Source: Gymnorhina tibicen
Lineage: Eukaryota > Chordata > Aves > Passeriformes > Artamidae
Reading direction: 5' to 3'
Length of the DNA stretch: 64,000 nt
Assembly (NCBI GenBank): GCA_013399875.1
Contig: VXAZ01000447.1
Span: forward strand, 395,665 to 459,664
Under the pieces are notes generated by a model. It was not told where the DNA came from, did no database searches, and worked only from the letters and a program-made list of their open reading frames with translations. Below, one piece after another: positions 33,921-46,822 of this stretch. How positions within the stretch are numbered: the first letter of the stretch is position 1; every line of letters starts with the position of its first letter. The position numbers and the translations under genes are program-made.

Positions 33921-36479
33921 CTAGGATATAGAAAATAAAGAAATTGCGAGATTTACAAATACAATTATTTGATGAATTATTTGCATTAACAATTCAGTTC
34001 TCCTCTCATTTTTATTCCATACTGTTTTACTGATAAACCTTCATCAGATTTCCTTAAAACCAAAAGAAATTAAACATATTGACATAAACAAGATTTTAAA
34101 AGCACAACTCCATAGGAGAAAAACAGTGCACAACACAGCTGCAACACAGGCCGAAGCCTGATCCTAAACCGTGTTGTTTTCAAGACTTCCACTCACCAAC
34201 ACGAACAACCCAAGGCTCTGCTTGTCAAAGTAGTATCTGTGGCAGTTTAACTGCTGACCTGACCGGCACACAAACAAAGCCTACTCAACAGATGTACCTT
34301 CACAAGACTCAAGTTCTGACTACTTCCTATATTCACACACAAGGTACATTCTGCTCTTGAACCCTGGCCATATATTCTTAGAGAACCAGGGCTCCAGCAC
34401 TCCAGTTAAGGCTTCCTACACATTCACACAGGATGGTTTCAATGTATTGTCTGGACTCAGAACAAGATCCAACCTTCTTAGATGTACCACTGTCATCATC
34501 TGTTATGACAAATCTAGTATTCTAAACTGTAGATCACCTAAAACAACACCAGCAACTTTAACATCCATTTGTAAAATTTCTTATATGCTAGCACAGGAGA
34601 AGGATGGAAATGCATATCCTGAAATCTATGAGCCATAAATCAGCCCTGAGGGCATTACTGAGGTTTGTTCATCATCTCAACTTGAATCCACGTATTAATA
34701 AATCAAAATTATTACAGTTTAGAAATTAACTACTATTTGCCTTACAAATTTAATGCAGGGAAAATAAAAACCCTTTTCATTTCAAGAGAAATTACACTTG
34801 TGGTTAAAAATTATTCCACGTTTTATAAGCTTTTGTAAGAGCTGACCCTAAAGAGAAAAAAAGCAAGCAGACATGCAATGAGAAGCCTTGAGAACTGCAA
34901 AGAATACAGAATTCTTGCAAAACATGAAGATGATTCTTCCTTCATAAAGGAATATAAACATAAAAAGAAACAGATATTCTCTCCACACACAAACAGGGTT
35001 TCACAGCACCATACACAGGAAGAGTCCTTGACAGACAAAAGGTGGCTCTAGCATAGAGACAACAATGGTTTGAGGGAGCACCTTCCCTGTAAAAGAGAAA
35101 TGACAGCATTCTAAATATCCTACTGAGATATTATTAACTTTAATATCTCTCATGTCTGGATAACTAAATGCCAATAAAATTTCAGGGACTGATGAGAAGT
35201 TCATTTTCCCTGGAACAGTTGAAGAGAACAAATACCTAATGTGAGCATCAGAAAGGTGTATCACATGAAGCATAGCGTTTAAGCACCTTTTTTCAGAAGG
35301 GGGTAGGAGAGGTAGAAAAAGAAGCTTCGTAGCCTGCCAGAAATTTAGTAAAAAATGCTGCAGTCTTAAAGCTTCCTATTGAAAGGATCCCTATCCTATG
35401 AAGGAAAATTACTGAAAAAATATTTGTGTTCTAAAACTACCATGGTAAATAAAAAGGAATTATCATTAACTGCTCGTACATCTGCTTTTTCATGCACTGA
35501 TGGAACGAGCATGTCAAAACTGTGTAAAATATCCTAAACATGTGCACTCCCTAAATATACTCTATTTCAACTATCAATCTGTTGAAAGTTTGTTTCTACA
35601 ACAAATGTACAGTATTGTATCATACTGAGAAACAGCATTGTATTGCCGTGTACAAGACAATACAAATAAGCCTTTAGAAAGTATATTGAAAGACGTTTAC
35701 GTTCTTACACTAATTTAAAACCACCAGATGGAAATGTGTTTGTGATCTGCTGACTTGGTACCACAATTCGAGTTGTGAAGGAACAACTAACTACAAAATC
35801 ATCAGAAAAAAACGGAATGGTTTATCTTGTACAAGTCACATACCCTAAAGGCAGGATCTGTGAAGAACAGTAGGGTAAAAGGATACAAAATCATTACCAT
35901 AAGAAGTCTTGAGACAGTGTACACATCCTCTTAGCATAAGGAAAGTCTGTTAAAGTAGCAATTAGAGAATCCTACAGAAGGATGGTTGTAGATGACACGA
36001 AAGAAGCACAGTAATGTTGATCATTTGATATAATTAAGATCTTAAAAAGAAAACTACATGCCATTTAACATTCATCTTGCTTTGGCACACTGCAATAAAA
36101 AATTTTACTATACTTAGACTGTTAGATAAAAGAGTTGGGATGGGGGGACATTCTCTAAGCTAGTTGTTTGGACTTTCAAAAACTACATCATTTTAGGATG
36201 AAAGTAAGATAGCTTATTCTTTTTTCAGTTTTGTCTCTACATCTGTTACCTCATCAGAATTGCTGTCTTCCTCACTTTCATCCAGTCTCAAAATTAAGGA
36301 AAAGATTCTTCTCTGCAACCAGCACAGCTTGGCTGTTATTGCTGCAAGTACTTCAACTGAGTTGGAGATAAGACAACATTTGAGGGAAAAGCGTTTGAAT
36401 TAAAATCCTTGTCTAGTCTCATGGCATCCTGTATGCAGACCAGTGCAGAATATCCTAGTAATTATGCATACTTATGAAT

Positions 36480-36509
36480 AAGAATTCCTATTGAAAAACA
36501 GGAATTCTT
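36480..36509. repeat. Small inverted repeat
   Basis: AAGAATTCCT and AGGAATTCTT form perfect 10-base arms around a 10-base loop. A partial copy of the right arm (AATAATTCTTACTAAAATAA) follows at once. It is short enough to be chance in AT-rich DNA. Confidence 0.6.
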
Positions 36510-37996
36510 ACCAAAATAATTCTTACTAAAATAAGTCCTGACAACTATTTTACCCCTTAAAATATGAGAGGTGAGTTTAAAGTTCATCTAAACTAAGATG
36601 ATTCTAAGCAGTAATAAAAAACCACATCAGTAAGCATCTAGTACAGTGTCCTTCACTTATGGCAAAACTGTAAATTAACTTATGAACACAAAATAAACAT
36701 AATTATAATCCACTTAAACAGTCAGTCAAGCTAATTAGCCAAGTAGTGGGTTTATTTCAATTCTCAATAGTTGCAAGGTGTGATGTTTGCATGCTGCTTC
36801 CTACCATTTGATGGCAAATATAAATTATCTTTTCCATAATCAACTCATCAAATAAGGATATTACTGTGTAACTTTAAACATCAAAAAGATCATGTTGTAG
36901 AGATAACCTGTTTCTGCTTTGTCCTTTGTTAGTAATCCAGCTAAAAAAAAATGATTCTGTGTACATAATCCATATGACAGAGGCAAATTTCTCATCACCT
37001 TCAGGTGACAGAGGGGCAATGAAAAAGCAATGATGTCTAGTCTGGATCTCTGAAGGCAAAAAGAATCCCTTAAAAATTAATCATAGTGACATTCAATTTA
37101 GCTAGAAGAACTGCCATACTTTGTAAAATAATTGTAAAAATATTTTTTTAAAACCCATAAATTACAAAAACCATTCTAACCTTTTCCTATTTCCAAGATA
37201 TTTAAAAGGTTACACTAATTTATCAGCAAAAGGATAAATGTAAGATTTCATAAGTTCACACTCGAATATTTTCTCATTCTTTCATTTATATCTAAGTTCT
37301 TTGTATGGTGCTAGAAGGTTTGTAACTAACTAAAGCCACATTATGATTGCCTTTTCTTCTTTCACTTTTTTCTCTTCCCCAAGAAGAAAATCATGTTCAA
37401 TTATTAATGACCACTAGCACATACAAACAAAAAGAACACAGGCTGTCACCTCATCCTTCTTAGATAAAACCTCCTCAGTAAATAAAACTGAAAGAAAAGA
37501 GTCAATGTTAACTGCAAATAAAGAGAAAGCATCTCTTATCAATTTAGATCAGCACACCCTTGATCAGTGCTGATTTATATCCACTGCACATGTGTCCCTT
37601 CCCTTAACTCAGAACTGCACAAAAAGCAGTAAAAAGAGCGAAGGTGCCCACCCATTTAGTTCAATTATCTTCATCCTTCACACACTGCCCTGTGCAATAC
37701 CCTCAGCTTCAAACTTGAGATAGTTTAAATACATGTAATAGAAAACTGTACTTTAATATTTTAATTTTTATCAACCCAAAGCTATTATTCTATCCAAGCC
37801 CCTTTAAAGCTTTCTATAGGTTTAATGGGCCCAAAAACTGCCCAGAGTAATTGACAGAAGTACTTTAATAGAGTTGCTTATGATTTATTGATCTTGAGTT
37901 TGGATTCTCCACCAGCCTCAGCACAAGCTATATTAAAGCAACTCTAGTGTTCTTTCAAAATTAAAATCTGATCTCTTCTTTCTGAAGCTACACTCG

Positions 37997-38066
37997 GAAC
38001 TATGAGAATAATGTCTAGATAAATGAGAATAAATGAGAACTATGAGAATTATGTCTAAATAAAAAA
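37997..38066. repeat. Imperfect tandem duplication, 40-base period
   Basis: GAACTATGAGAATAATGTCT at 37997 recurs as GAACTATGAGAATTATGTCT at 38037, followed in both by A(G/A)ATAAA. There are roughly 1.7 copies. It is a local replication-type duplication with no evident function. Confidence 0.75.
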
Positions 38067-41000
38067 CAACTACAGTTGGGTTTTATTATTTTGATGACAT
38101 TTTGCCCTTTTCCACCTCTGTTCTGCTTTATTACACATCATCCTATTCAGAGTAAGAAACAGGTTATCATATTTATTAAAAGAATTGCAGGTTCTACAAA
38201 ATGCAGTATTTAACAGACTCTAGGAAGCAAATATAGTCCGAATGTGACGTATTCATAACATGTACATAGTATGAATCCACTTAACAAGATTCTCTATTTC
38301 CCTGAAGAAAACTCTGAAATTACTGGTTCCTAAACTGCCAGATTTATCTTCCATTAAAATGCCCTAAAATATAAAAATTTGACTACCACCTACTAATACA
38401 CAAAGAAGCACATAAATACCATGAATTGTAAAAATAAAGCAAGCCTAGGACAAGGATGAAGGCATACACAGCTTCCACCCAAGAAAATGGGACATTACGA
38501 AAGTTGTAATTTTAAGCTCTCCTCCTCCTAAAAGCCTTATATCATCTATATGCAACAGGGACAGTCTTTAGCAGTCATATCATAATCCTTATAGTAAGTA
38601 AAAATTTTAGGTAAAACTACTTCCTAAAACTACTGTTTAGGAAACAACATTATGTAATTCTTTGATTTGATTGTTACTCCCTATCAGGTTTCCCTTAAAT
38701 AACTACAAGAATTGTAGTAAAGATTTCCATTTTTGCTGTCACACCTACTACATAAGTGTCCTTGAAAAGGTTCTTCCAGTTCGACTGGATATAAAATAGT
38801 AAAACAACAACCTATAAAAAACTCAGTTTCATTACTATTTTGCACTAATGAAATCTAGACTGCTTCTAAAATCAACCCAGATTTGCTCACACGATGTTGT
38901 TTATAATCATATACAGACTACGTTAACTCTCCAAATCTCACAACACCACAATATTCATGCACATAATTTCTAAAACTCAGACAACAAAAAACACCTTTAA
39001 TTCCATTTATCTTCTGCATCATTAATATGCATCTGTGCCTCTTTATAGCCTGCAAGCAAGGTTTTTACAAAGCGTCATATTGGCAAAAGAAAACTGCAGT
39101 AACTTCTCACCTAAGGCTTTTTAAATACACCATAAAAACTACATGGTACCTGATGTAATTTCAAGTAATCAGAAGTGCACCACAAAAGTGCACTCAGTTC
39201 CTAGAGGAATGTTTTTTTTTTTATTTCAGGCCATTTTCAAAAAGAGTGACTGTTCCAACTTGCACTCTTGCAAAGGTACATACATCTTGGAAAATAAGTA
39301 TGTCCAAAAATATGCTCACCAAAAATCCTTACAAAAATATGAACTATTCTTAACCAATATGGGTAATAAATTTAAAATCTTTTTTTAAATCATAAATTCA
39401 TAAGAACATAGCATATTTTGTGAAACCAAACATACAAATGGTTGCAGTGGGTGGGAAATAAACCGGAATAACCCAAACAAGTACCTATCCCTGCCCTAAA
39501 ACTTTAATTCTGCTCCTTACATATCTTGTGTGAAAAGAAGCAAGAGGGAGAAAATTACAAAATCAAATATTATTTAAGTATCACAGAGCAAAAAAGGGCT
39601 AAGCAAGATTTTATAAAGCCATTTCACAGATATGATCTTTTTCAAGTTTTGAATGGTTGGTTTTGCATGTGCAAAAGGTAGGTTTCATAAGGCACATTTT
39701 TGGTTTTCTCTTTTGTTTTTGTCTTTGGAAATGAGGAGCTGCTACATAAATTGGCAGCAAAGGAGGATTCAAATCTCAGGGTGGAAAGATCACTTCTTGT
39801 CATTGTATGTTGGAATTCATAGAGAGATGGATGGAAACAAGCACAGTCCAGCTCCTGTTTTCAACCATCCCAGAAGACTGACACTTTTATCAGATAAGGA
39901 AGTCAGAGAAGTCACAGGAACACATTAAAATGGGAAAGTCCAGGCAACTGAAATGTATTGAAATGCATTTTTCCATTTTAACTAACAATGTAATTAAAGA
40001 TGAAACACCAATTTTCTCTAACTTCAAAATTAAAATGAAAGAACAACTTATACTTTTACTAAACTACCAATTCTTGTAACCATACCTGCCTTCTGCCCCT
40101 TCCTGCCTGCTCTAACTAGCTAGTATTAATGGCACAGCTACTCATTATGATAATTTTCTACCATTCACAAAACTTCTTTGCTCACTAAGATAAATTCTCT
40201 TAACTTGGAGCTCTTTACCATCTAAAAGCGCCAAAATACTTTAACTAGCATAGTTAATCAGATGTTTGTTTATTGTTACAATTTTACAGGTAGGAACTCT
40301 CATCTTGTATAAAATCCTCCACAAGTAACCTTAAATCTTAACTGGAATATGCCTAATTTCAGGCATTAGCTTAACCCTGTTGCATACCATAATATATTCC
40401 ATGTTTTAACCACCAAAGATGTGCTGTTTTGTTCTCTAGGTATAAAATCTTAGTGGAAAACGGCAGCAAAACCAAGTTTTTACCTCATGCCCTTTATGAG
40501 CTATACTGATGTAGAGACTATTGTCTTATCCACTCAGATTTAACTGCCTCTGTCAGTAATTAGAGTTTTCAGTGCAAAACAAAAAATTTTAGCAATTAAA
40601 TCATATTCAAATAACAGTTCCAGTCTTTCTGTCTTTGATCAGTAAAGCCTAAAGTAAGTTACATCTTTACTTTAAGATATAAACTGGAGCAAAAGTAATC
40701 TTTTCTGCCTAATTGGATTTCTGAAGTTAAAAGGTGTTTTGTTTCTATAATGTATGCTCACGGCAGGAGTGATCTCTTCCAGGACACAGAAACTAAACCC
40801 ACGGACTGCTGGTTAATGCCTCATTTTAAACAGACTTACTGCTGTAAAACTATAACTGGGAAAATTTTAAAGCTAACATCTATTTTCAACACAACTTGTT
40901 CCACCTGGCAAACAAAGAAATCAGATACTGAAATTCTGATTCCAGTACTTTAATACTTTAGTAACACAGGTTGGCCAGGATATTTCTAAAACCTATTTGT

Positions 41001-43668
41001 GATGTTTCTATGTAAACAGTACCATGGATTTGGCACAGTAAAAATAATGAAAAAGCCCTATATTGTCATGCATCATTTCCCTCAAAGTCTAGAACTTCAC
41101 CAATCTCAGATTACTTCCAGCGAAAAACTATGCCTGGTTATCTTCCAGTCCCAAACCGGCTCACACCTGGAGAGCACTGACTACTGAACCTGGACATGTG
41201 TGGCTGTTCAACTGGTATTTAAAGTTATTTAGGCTTTCTCATGCCGGAATTTCAGATTCTCCTGTGGTTATATAGAATCACTCTGAGGAAAGGTCTCAGA
41301 AATATTATTAAACAACATATTTACAAAAAAGAAGCTGAACAGAGTCCAGTCAACACAGTTTTGCACCACCTAATCCAATTCCAGCATCTTGAAGCCATTA
41401 ACTGAAGCATAGAGAAAGAATATTGAAATATTGTTAACATGGTTAGAGTAGATATAAGCTAATGTTTTTATTTTTATAAATCATGGGAAAGTATCAACAG
41501 TATAAGCTATTATTTAAAACTTGCCCACCAAAAAGGTAATATTTATCTGAATATGGATAAGGTTAGTGAAATACAGAAAGATATTTAGAAAAATCATCAC
41601 TGCCTAAGATATAGTTTAGCCTCTACTTAGCATCTCCTGTTTCTACTGCCTGCTTCTTGAGAGGAAAACAGTACCCTGCCATCAGTAAAATCACTTACTC
41701 TCTTCTGGTCACTGTGTAATTTGAATGGGTTATATTTCAATGGCTGTGCAATACAACACATTACCATTTATTCAAGTCAGAAAAACATGGGGGGCTGAAA
41801 GCATGAAGGGTGGTAAACTTTACATTCAAGGCCAAATATCTCTGAGGAAGATACCCCAAGGCTGACTATTACTGTCTAATATTCAAGAAAGTTAAAGATA
41901 CTGCACTTAGTGAAATACAGGGCCTTGCTTAAGTTTCTTCATATCAGCATTCTCTATATTATACCACTTTGTCAATAACATATATTAAAATCTTTTCAAA
42001 TACTGTTGTTACCATACATTAATAAACTGAGCTTAGGAAACTACAGCCCACTCAGCCTTTCATGACCATATTACTCAAGGTGAAGATTATCTATGCTCAC
42101 TGTAGAGAGTACTTGGGTCAGCAGCATTTCTCCACCTCTGGGGAGCAGTACATGAATGCTGAGGTGCTTCTTCAGGGCTGACATGTTCAAAAGCAAGACA
42201 TTTTTCTAAGCTAAAAAGCCTCATCAGCATGCAGCCATATCTACAGTACATTCCAGAAGCCAGGAACAGAGTGCAGTGAAAAAATATTGCATTAAGGCAG
42301 GGAAGCCTACCCAGCCTAGCAAATCCAACAGCCTGGATAAGAATGAGAGAATGCACAAGAAGAAACATATGAACAGCTAAAGAGGAAAGGTAATTCACTT
42401 CACTGCTACAGAGTTGATGTGTGATTTTGTTAAATGAAGGTGGGAAACAAACTGACTTGAGGTAACAAGAACAGGACTAGAACCCTAAAACACACTAGTA
42501 AAGAAAATGTATTTGTGCAATTCTGTAATTTTTCCTATGAAATCTGAAGCAAAATAGCAAGGTAGAATATCCAAAATCTGCTCCCAAAAGGGATTAAAAG
42601 GCAAGTCCAAAATCAGTTTCTCCTTGCCAAGCAAGAACCAACCAAGAGACATGATGAACTTCCAGTGCCCCTTGCTCTCCATGTCCTACACAGGTGATTC
42701 CTGGCCACGCCACTGCTACACACATGGTGCTTGTGAGCACAGAGCTGGGAAGGAGACAGTGAATTCAGTAAAAACTTCAGGTAAGTGAATTCAGCTCATT
42801 TAGAGATTTTAAAAATAAACATCACCCTCCCATTCTGCAAAATCTTATACTGAACTTTACTCTTCTCTACCTTCCTACAACATATGAAGCCTCTGCACTT
42901 GTCCCCGTGATCCATCCCAGCTTTTTAGGTTGCATGTGCTGCTGTCCACATACTTAAGTCCAACCTGGTGCTGACACACATCCTGCCTAAGCAGCTTTCC
43001 CTTTCAGGTTTTTAAGACAGGAGATACCTTGAGTCTATGTTAAAAGCTGTCTGTCTGAAAAGGTGAAAGAAAACACTTCAAAATGTAATCATATCCATCC
43101 ACAATCTAATAATTGTAAAAAAACGAGATGATCCTACTGTTTTACAAGTATTTCTACAAGTTTAGCAGAAAGGCAAGGAAAAAACTTGGATAAAAGAACT
43201 TGTATAATGCAGCAATCTATTGCAGATCATCTTCAGCAAGTCAGCATTCATCTTCAACAAGCTGTACAAATGTTTTCAGCAATTTTAAAACGAGCTCTTC
43301 CAATTACTGCATGCAGAAGTATAAAGAACTAGATGTTCTCATTTGTATGAATGTCATAATAATTGCACTTGTTTGAAGTTGGCATTGAGGGGTGAATCAC
43401 CTACAGAACTCTGTTATTGTGACAGTAAAATTTCCACACCATTAAATGACTCTTAATGATTACATTAGACCAGGACTAAATGTACATTTATTTAAAGGTT
43501 TTGCAATATATTTTTAGCTACTTACAGCACAGATTAAAACACTTATCTATACTTTTAAATGATAAATATAATTTGCGAAAACTCCCACAAACAACCCTTA
43601 CAATTTAATTTCTGTTATTTCATATTTCAAACATTTTCTGAACAGTTTTAATTACTTTCAGATCCTAC

Positions 43669-43871
43669 CTGAGAGATTCTGCCATGCGCCTTAAGTCTTC
43701 ATTTTGCTGCTTCAACCGTTCAAGTTTAGCAAGGATCTTGGATAATTCACGACTGGAGTGATCTGGGTGTTCGCTGTCTCGTACCAGGTGTCCACCAATA
43801 TAAAAGAGTAAAGTTCCCCAAGCAAAGAGGATGAGCATAATCCAACGCCAGGAACCAGTCCATGGCCGCAT
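43669..43871 (-). CDS. FUT8: FUT8 coding exon 2: cytosolic tail, membrane anchor, start of stem (residues 1-68)
   Basis: The start ATG is at 43871-43869 with A at -3. The exon begins [10 protein letters not shown] and is almost identical to mammalian FUT8 in this part. Residues 1-9 form a short tail with a positive charge. Residues about 10-30 are a single hydrophobic signal-anchor ([15 protein letters not shown] core), giving a type II Golgi membrane topology. Residues about 37-68 are rich in Leu, Glu, Lys and Arg with heptad-like spacing, the start of the coiled-coil stem through which FUT8 dimerises. The donor is CAG|GTAGGA, leaving codon 68 (Arg) split after two bases (phase 2). The open frame would run only one more codon past the donor before TAG at 43665-43667, which supports the splice. 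Confidence 0.97.
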
Positions 43872-43907
43872 TTTCAGAAGTTCAATTCACTCCAGAACAG
43901 CTTCCGC

Positions 43908-43982
43908 TCACAAAATAGCAAACATTTTAAGTTCTTAGCTTGTACAAAGGTGGACAATGCCAGTTCCTCTGCTTCAACACAT
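43908..43982 (-). promoter_or_regulatory. Two minimal upstream ORFs close to the FUT8 start
   Basis: A two-codon ORF (ATG TGT TGA) lies at 43982-43974, and a five-codon ORF (MFAIL) lies at 43925-43908, ending 36 bases before the FUT8 ATG. A further three-codon ORF (ATG CAA TAT TAA) overlaps the 23-codon uORF at 44077-44066. Together these put at least four separately terminated upstream ORFs in 223 bases. They are seen directly, but their presence in mRNA depends on the predicted exon edge. Confidence 0.4.
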
Positions 43983-44015
43983 TGTACCAGAGAAAAATTA
44001 TTCTCAGTGTTTATC

Positions 44016-44087
44016 TTACTGCAAGTCCTTAAAGAAGATTCTTTTAAGGCTGTACATAGAAAGCATTAATATTGCATCGTTCTTCAT
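44016..44087 (-). promoter_or_regulatory. Upstream ORF of 23 codons in the predicted FUT8 5'UTR
   Basis: An ATG at 44087-44085, eight bases inside the predicted exon, opens a frame of 23 codons (MKNDAILMLS...) ending at TAA 44018-44016. It ends 144 bases before the FUT8 start. It contains two further in-frame ATGs. The context has A at -3 and A at +4, a moderate initiation site. If the 5'UTR model is right, this would force leaky scanning or reinitiation and lower FUT8 translation. The peptide resembles nothing I recognise; any effect is likely through ribosome occupancy, not through the peptide. Confidence 0.45.
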
Positions 44088-45985
44088 TTATATTCTGTGG
44101 GAAAAAATAAAAATAAATCTGAAATTACAATTCTGATATGTACAAATGTAGTGGATTGCAACTAAGCTAAATGCATTGTCATTAACATTCAAGAATGATG
44201 ACAATGTTACTACTTTCTGTCAGAGAGACAAAGAAGAAAGCTTTTAACTTTCCACAGAACAGTGTGCTGAATTCATGAATGAATGACAAAGAATATGCAA
44301 TTAATCCTAGATTTGAAATGGCCAGAAGAAATGCTGCTTTTTATAAAAGAAATATTTACCAATTCATGTGTCATTTCAGACATTAAAATAGTTCAAAAGT
44401 CGCTCTGTGGTAAACTTAACATTTTCCTTTACTATCAAAAAATAGCTTTTCTCTAATTACAAATACATCTTCATTTTTTTCACTTTTATTCACTTTCTTC
44501 TCCATTTTTATCATGACTGCCACACCTTAACAAATGAGTTATAGCCATTGTAACAGTACACTCTGTTATTTACAAGTATTTGAAAATCAGGTATGACTTT
44601 AGAAACCTAGCCTTTAGAAATACTTCTCTGCTGCCTCAAAACTATCAAACCCACTTTGACAAGTTATTATTAAAATTATAAAAAATACAAAATCACCTCA
44701 ATTCATTTTCTACTTGGCAAAATATCATCCAGTGAGGATAAAATCTCCTCATTCCATCTAGATCAGATTTTAACCGACAGCATGTTCAGAGTCTTCTTTA
44801 AGTACTTCTCCCCTCTCTTCCTCTTTCTCAGCAATGTAACATTTTTACCTTTTTTAAAGGGCATACATATGCCATTCTTACTGAATTTCCAAAATAACCC
44901 ATTCTTTTGAATTCTCAAATCTTTAAATCCACTGTATTTCCTCTGAGATACCATCCACATCTACCTTCTCCCAAATTATTCTTTTCTGTTTAATCCTTCT
45001 TTCACCGTAACTTTTTTTCTATTTCATTTAGCTATTTCATTCTGTTCCAACTCATTTCAAGTCTAGAGCAAAATCTTCCCAAATTGCAATTAACTTCCAA
45101 ACTCACCCAGTTATGGAGATATGCCTGGAGCACACACTTCCACATACAATAACTCTAACATTGAAAATGCTTACTGTTTTCAACAGCACTGAAAATGCTG
45201 AAAAATTTCTCTAGTTATCTTGAGAAGAGGGGTAGTTTGTGCATGTTTAAAAGAGGCAAAAAAATCCACTTGCGAGTTGTAAGATGGGACAGAATTGTTT
45301 ATAGAGTACTTTGCAAGCAAAATATTGACTTTCTTTTTCCAATCTGTTTTTCATAAAACTTGAGCTTAAGCAGACTCACAAATCAGGTATCTTCTTTATC
45401 AGAGGCAGCGTTGCTCTGTCTCAACAGTGTTAGTAGATCAGACAATCAAAAATCCACAAAATTGATATAACGAGTCATCAGGAACAGATGGTATTCTTCC
45501 AACAGTTCTAAAGAAATTAAAGAATGCAACAGTTCAATTATTAACAGAGGTGTACAACCTCTTACTTATAACCACTTTGTAGCAAAGGAATGGAAAATTA
45601 AAACAGTAAACTGAATTATTTGTAAGGGCTACAGCAGGGAATCCTGCAATTACAGGCCAGGAAAAAAAATATATTAATGTCAGCCAAACTGGCAGAAATA
45701 ATAAGATTAAATAAATCTTCAGACATAAGGATGAAAGTAATCAAAGTAAAAAAGTACTAACATTGCTTTTAGAAAGACAAATAGTGCCCATAAATTTATT
45801 AAAGTTTTTTTGAAGATGTAAATAAACACACAGGCAAGACAGAACCAGTTCTAATTGTTATGTAATTGATTTAGTCAGCGTGGATTTTCAAATGGCATTC
45901 AACAAGGTTCGCAAAATGTTCCAAAAAACCTAAGCTGCATGGAAGAAGAAAGATCATCATGTGAGTCACCACTCCATTAGACAAG

Positions 45986-46014
45986 AAAAAACACACTTTT
46001 TAAGTGTGTTTTTT
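45986..46014. repeat. Perfect 13-bp hairpin
   Basis: AAAAAACACACTT and AAGTGTGTTTTTT are exact reverse complements around a TTT loop. On the plus strand it ends in T6, and on the minus strand likewise. The stem is AT-rich and short, and is not a recognisable RNA gene. Confidence 0.8.
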
Positions 46015-46649
46015 GCCTAGTAAGACTAGGCAATCGGTTTAAGTGGAAAGAGTGATCAGGGACCTCTCTGCACCCACTGCCAAACTTCATAGAGCTTGAC
46101 ATGTAAGTGTTTGGAAAACAAGGTGAAACATGAGGTGAAAAAGTCTCATAGCAATAAACTGGAGGTCATCAACATGTTTAATGAGGAAAAAAATCAAAAA
46201 TGGGAAAAAATAAGTTTATCAGTGGGTAGAGTTGTGTATAGATCACCTTTGAGGCCCACTAGGAATGGGATTTAGCTGTGATTGGTAATTCTGTGAAATA
46301 TAAGTTTAGCATTGGGCTAAATGCAACGAAGTCCTCACAGCTTTTATCTGATTTCTATCAATCTCTGAAGATGTCATTGTTCTTTTCATAAGTTAGGTCA
46401 CAGTAGAGTTAAATATAAAATAAAGATGCCAAACTAGCCGAATAACTAGGGAGAACATTCTGAAAAAACATTAAACAGCCTGTATCTCAAATGTGGTCTA
46501 TCTAATTATACATGAGTTCTAACAACACTTAACTATCAACTTTGTACTGTAATGTTGCTTTCACATCAATTCTTTTATTTCATACTGTTCTGGGAATAGA
46601 AAATGTCAGTGTATTTGACATTTTGTCGAACTATTTGACATTCCAGGGA

Positions 46650-46822
46650 TGAGGCATCCAGTATCCATGGATGCCCCATCCCTTGAAGAATTCAAAGCCA
46701 GGCTGGATGAGACTTTGAGCAACCTGATCTAGTGAGTGGCATCCTTGCTCACGGCAGGGGAGTTGGAACTAGATGATCTTTAAGGTTCCTTCCAACCAAA
46801 CCATTCTAACATTCCGTGATTC
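46650..46822 (+). mobile_element. CR1 LINE 3' end fragment, plus orientation
   Basis: GGATGCCCCATCCCTTGAAG, then TTCAAAGCCAGGCTGGATGA, then TTTGAGCAACCTGATCTAGT, then CACGGCAGGGGAGTTGGAAC, TAGATGATCTTTAAGGTTCC and TTCCAACC follow the avian CR1 3' untranslated region step by step. It ends in the decayed terminal repeat ATTCTAACATTCCGTGATTC. This is the clearest transposon fragment in the window. It is antisense to FUT8. Confidence 0.93.

Larger units (their letters stand above)
33921..43668 (-). other. FUT8: FUT8 intron 2
   Basis: A 9748-base phase 2 intron. The donor is GTAGGA and the acceptor ATATCCTAG. It has a 10-bp-stem hairpin at 36480-36509 and a 40-base tandem duplication at 37997-38066. 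I see no CR1 copy and no further exon. Confidence 0.93.
43872..44094 (-). other. FUT8: Predicted 5'UTR part of FUT8 exon 2
   Basis: Upstream of the start codon the minus strand runs 223 bases to a strong acceptor: a T-rich tract followed by CCCACAG, with the AG at 44096-44095. This is the best acceptor I could find close upstream of the ATG, so I take 44094 as the 5' edge of the exon. The segment holds several short upstream ORFs (listed separately). The acceptor is read directly from sequence; that it is used is inference, because untranslated FUT8 exons vary between tissues and species. Confidence 0.65.

Noticed and set aside
45986..46014. Intrinsic-terminator-like hairpin followed by T run
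   Set aside because: This is vertebrate DNA and the stem is AT-rich; bacterial-type termination does not apply.
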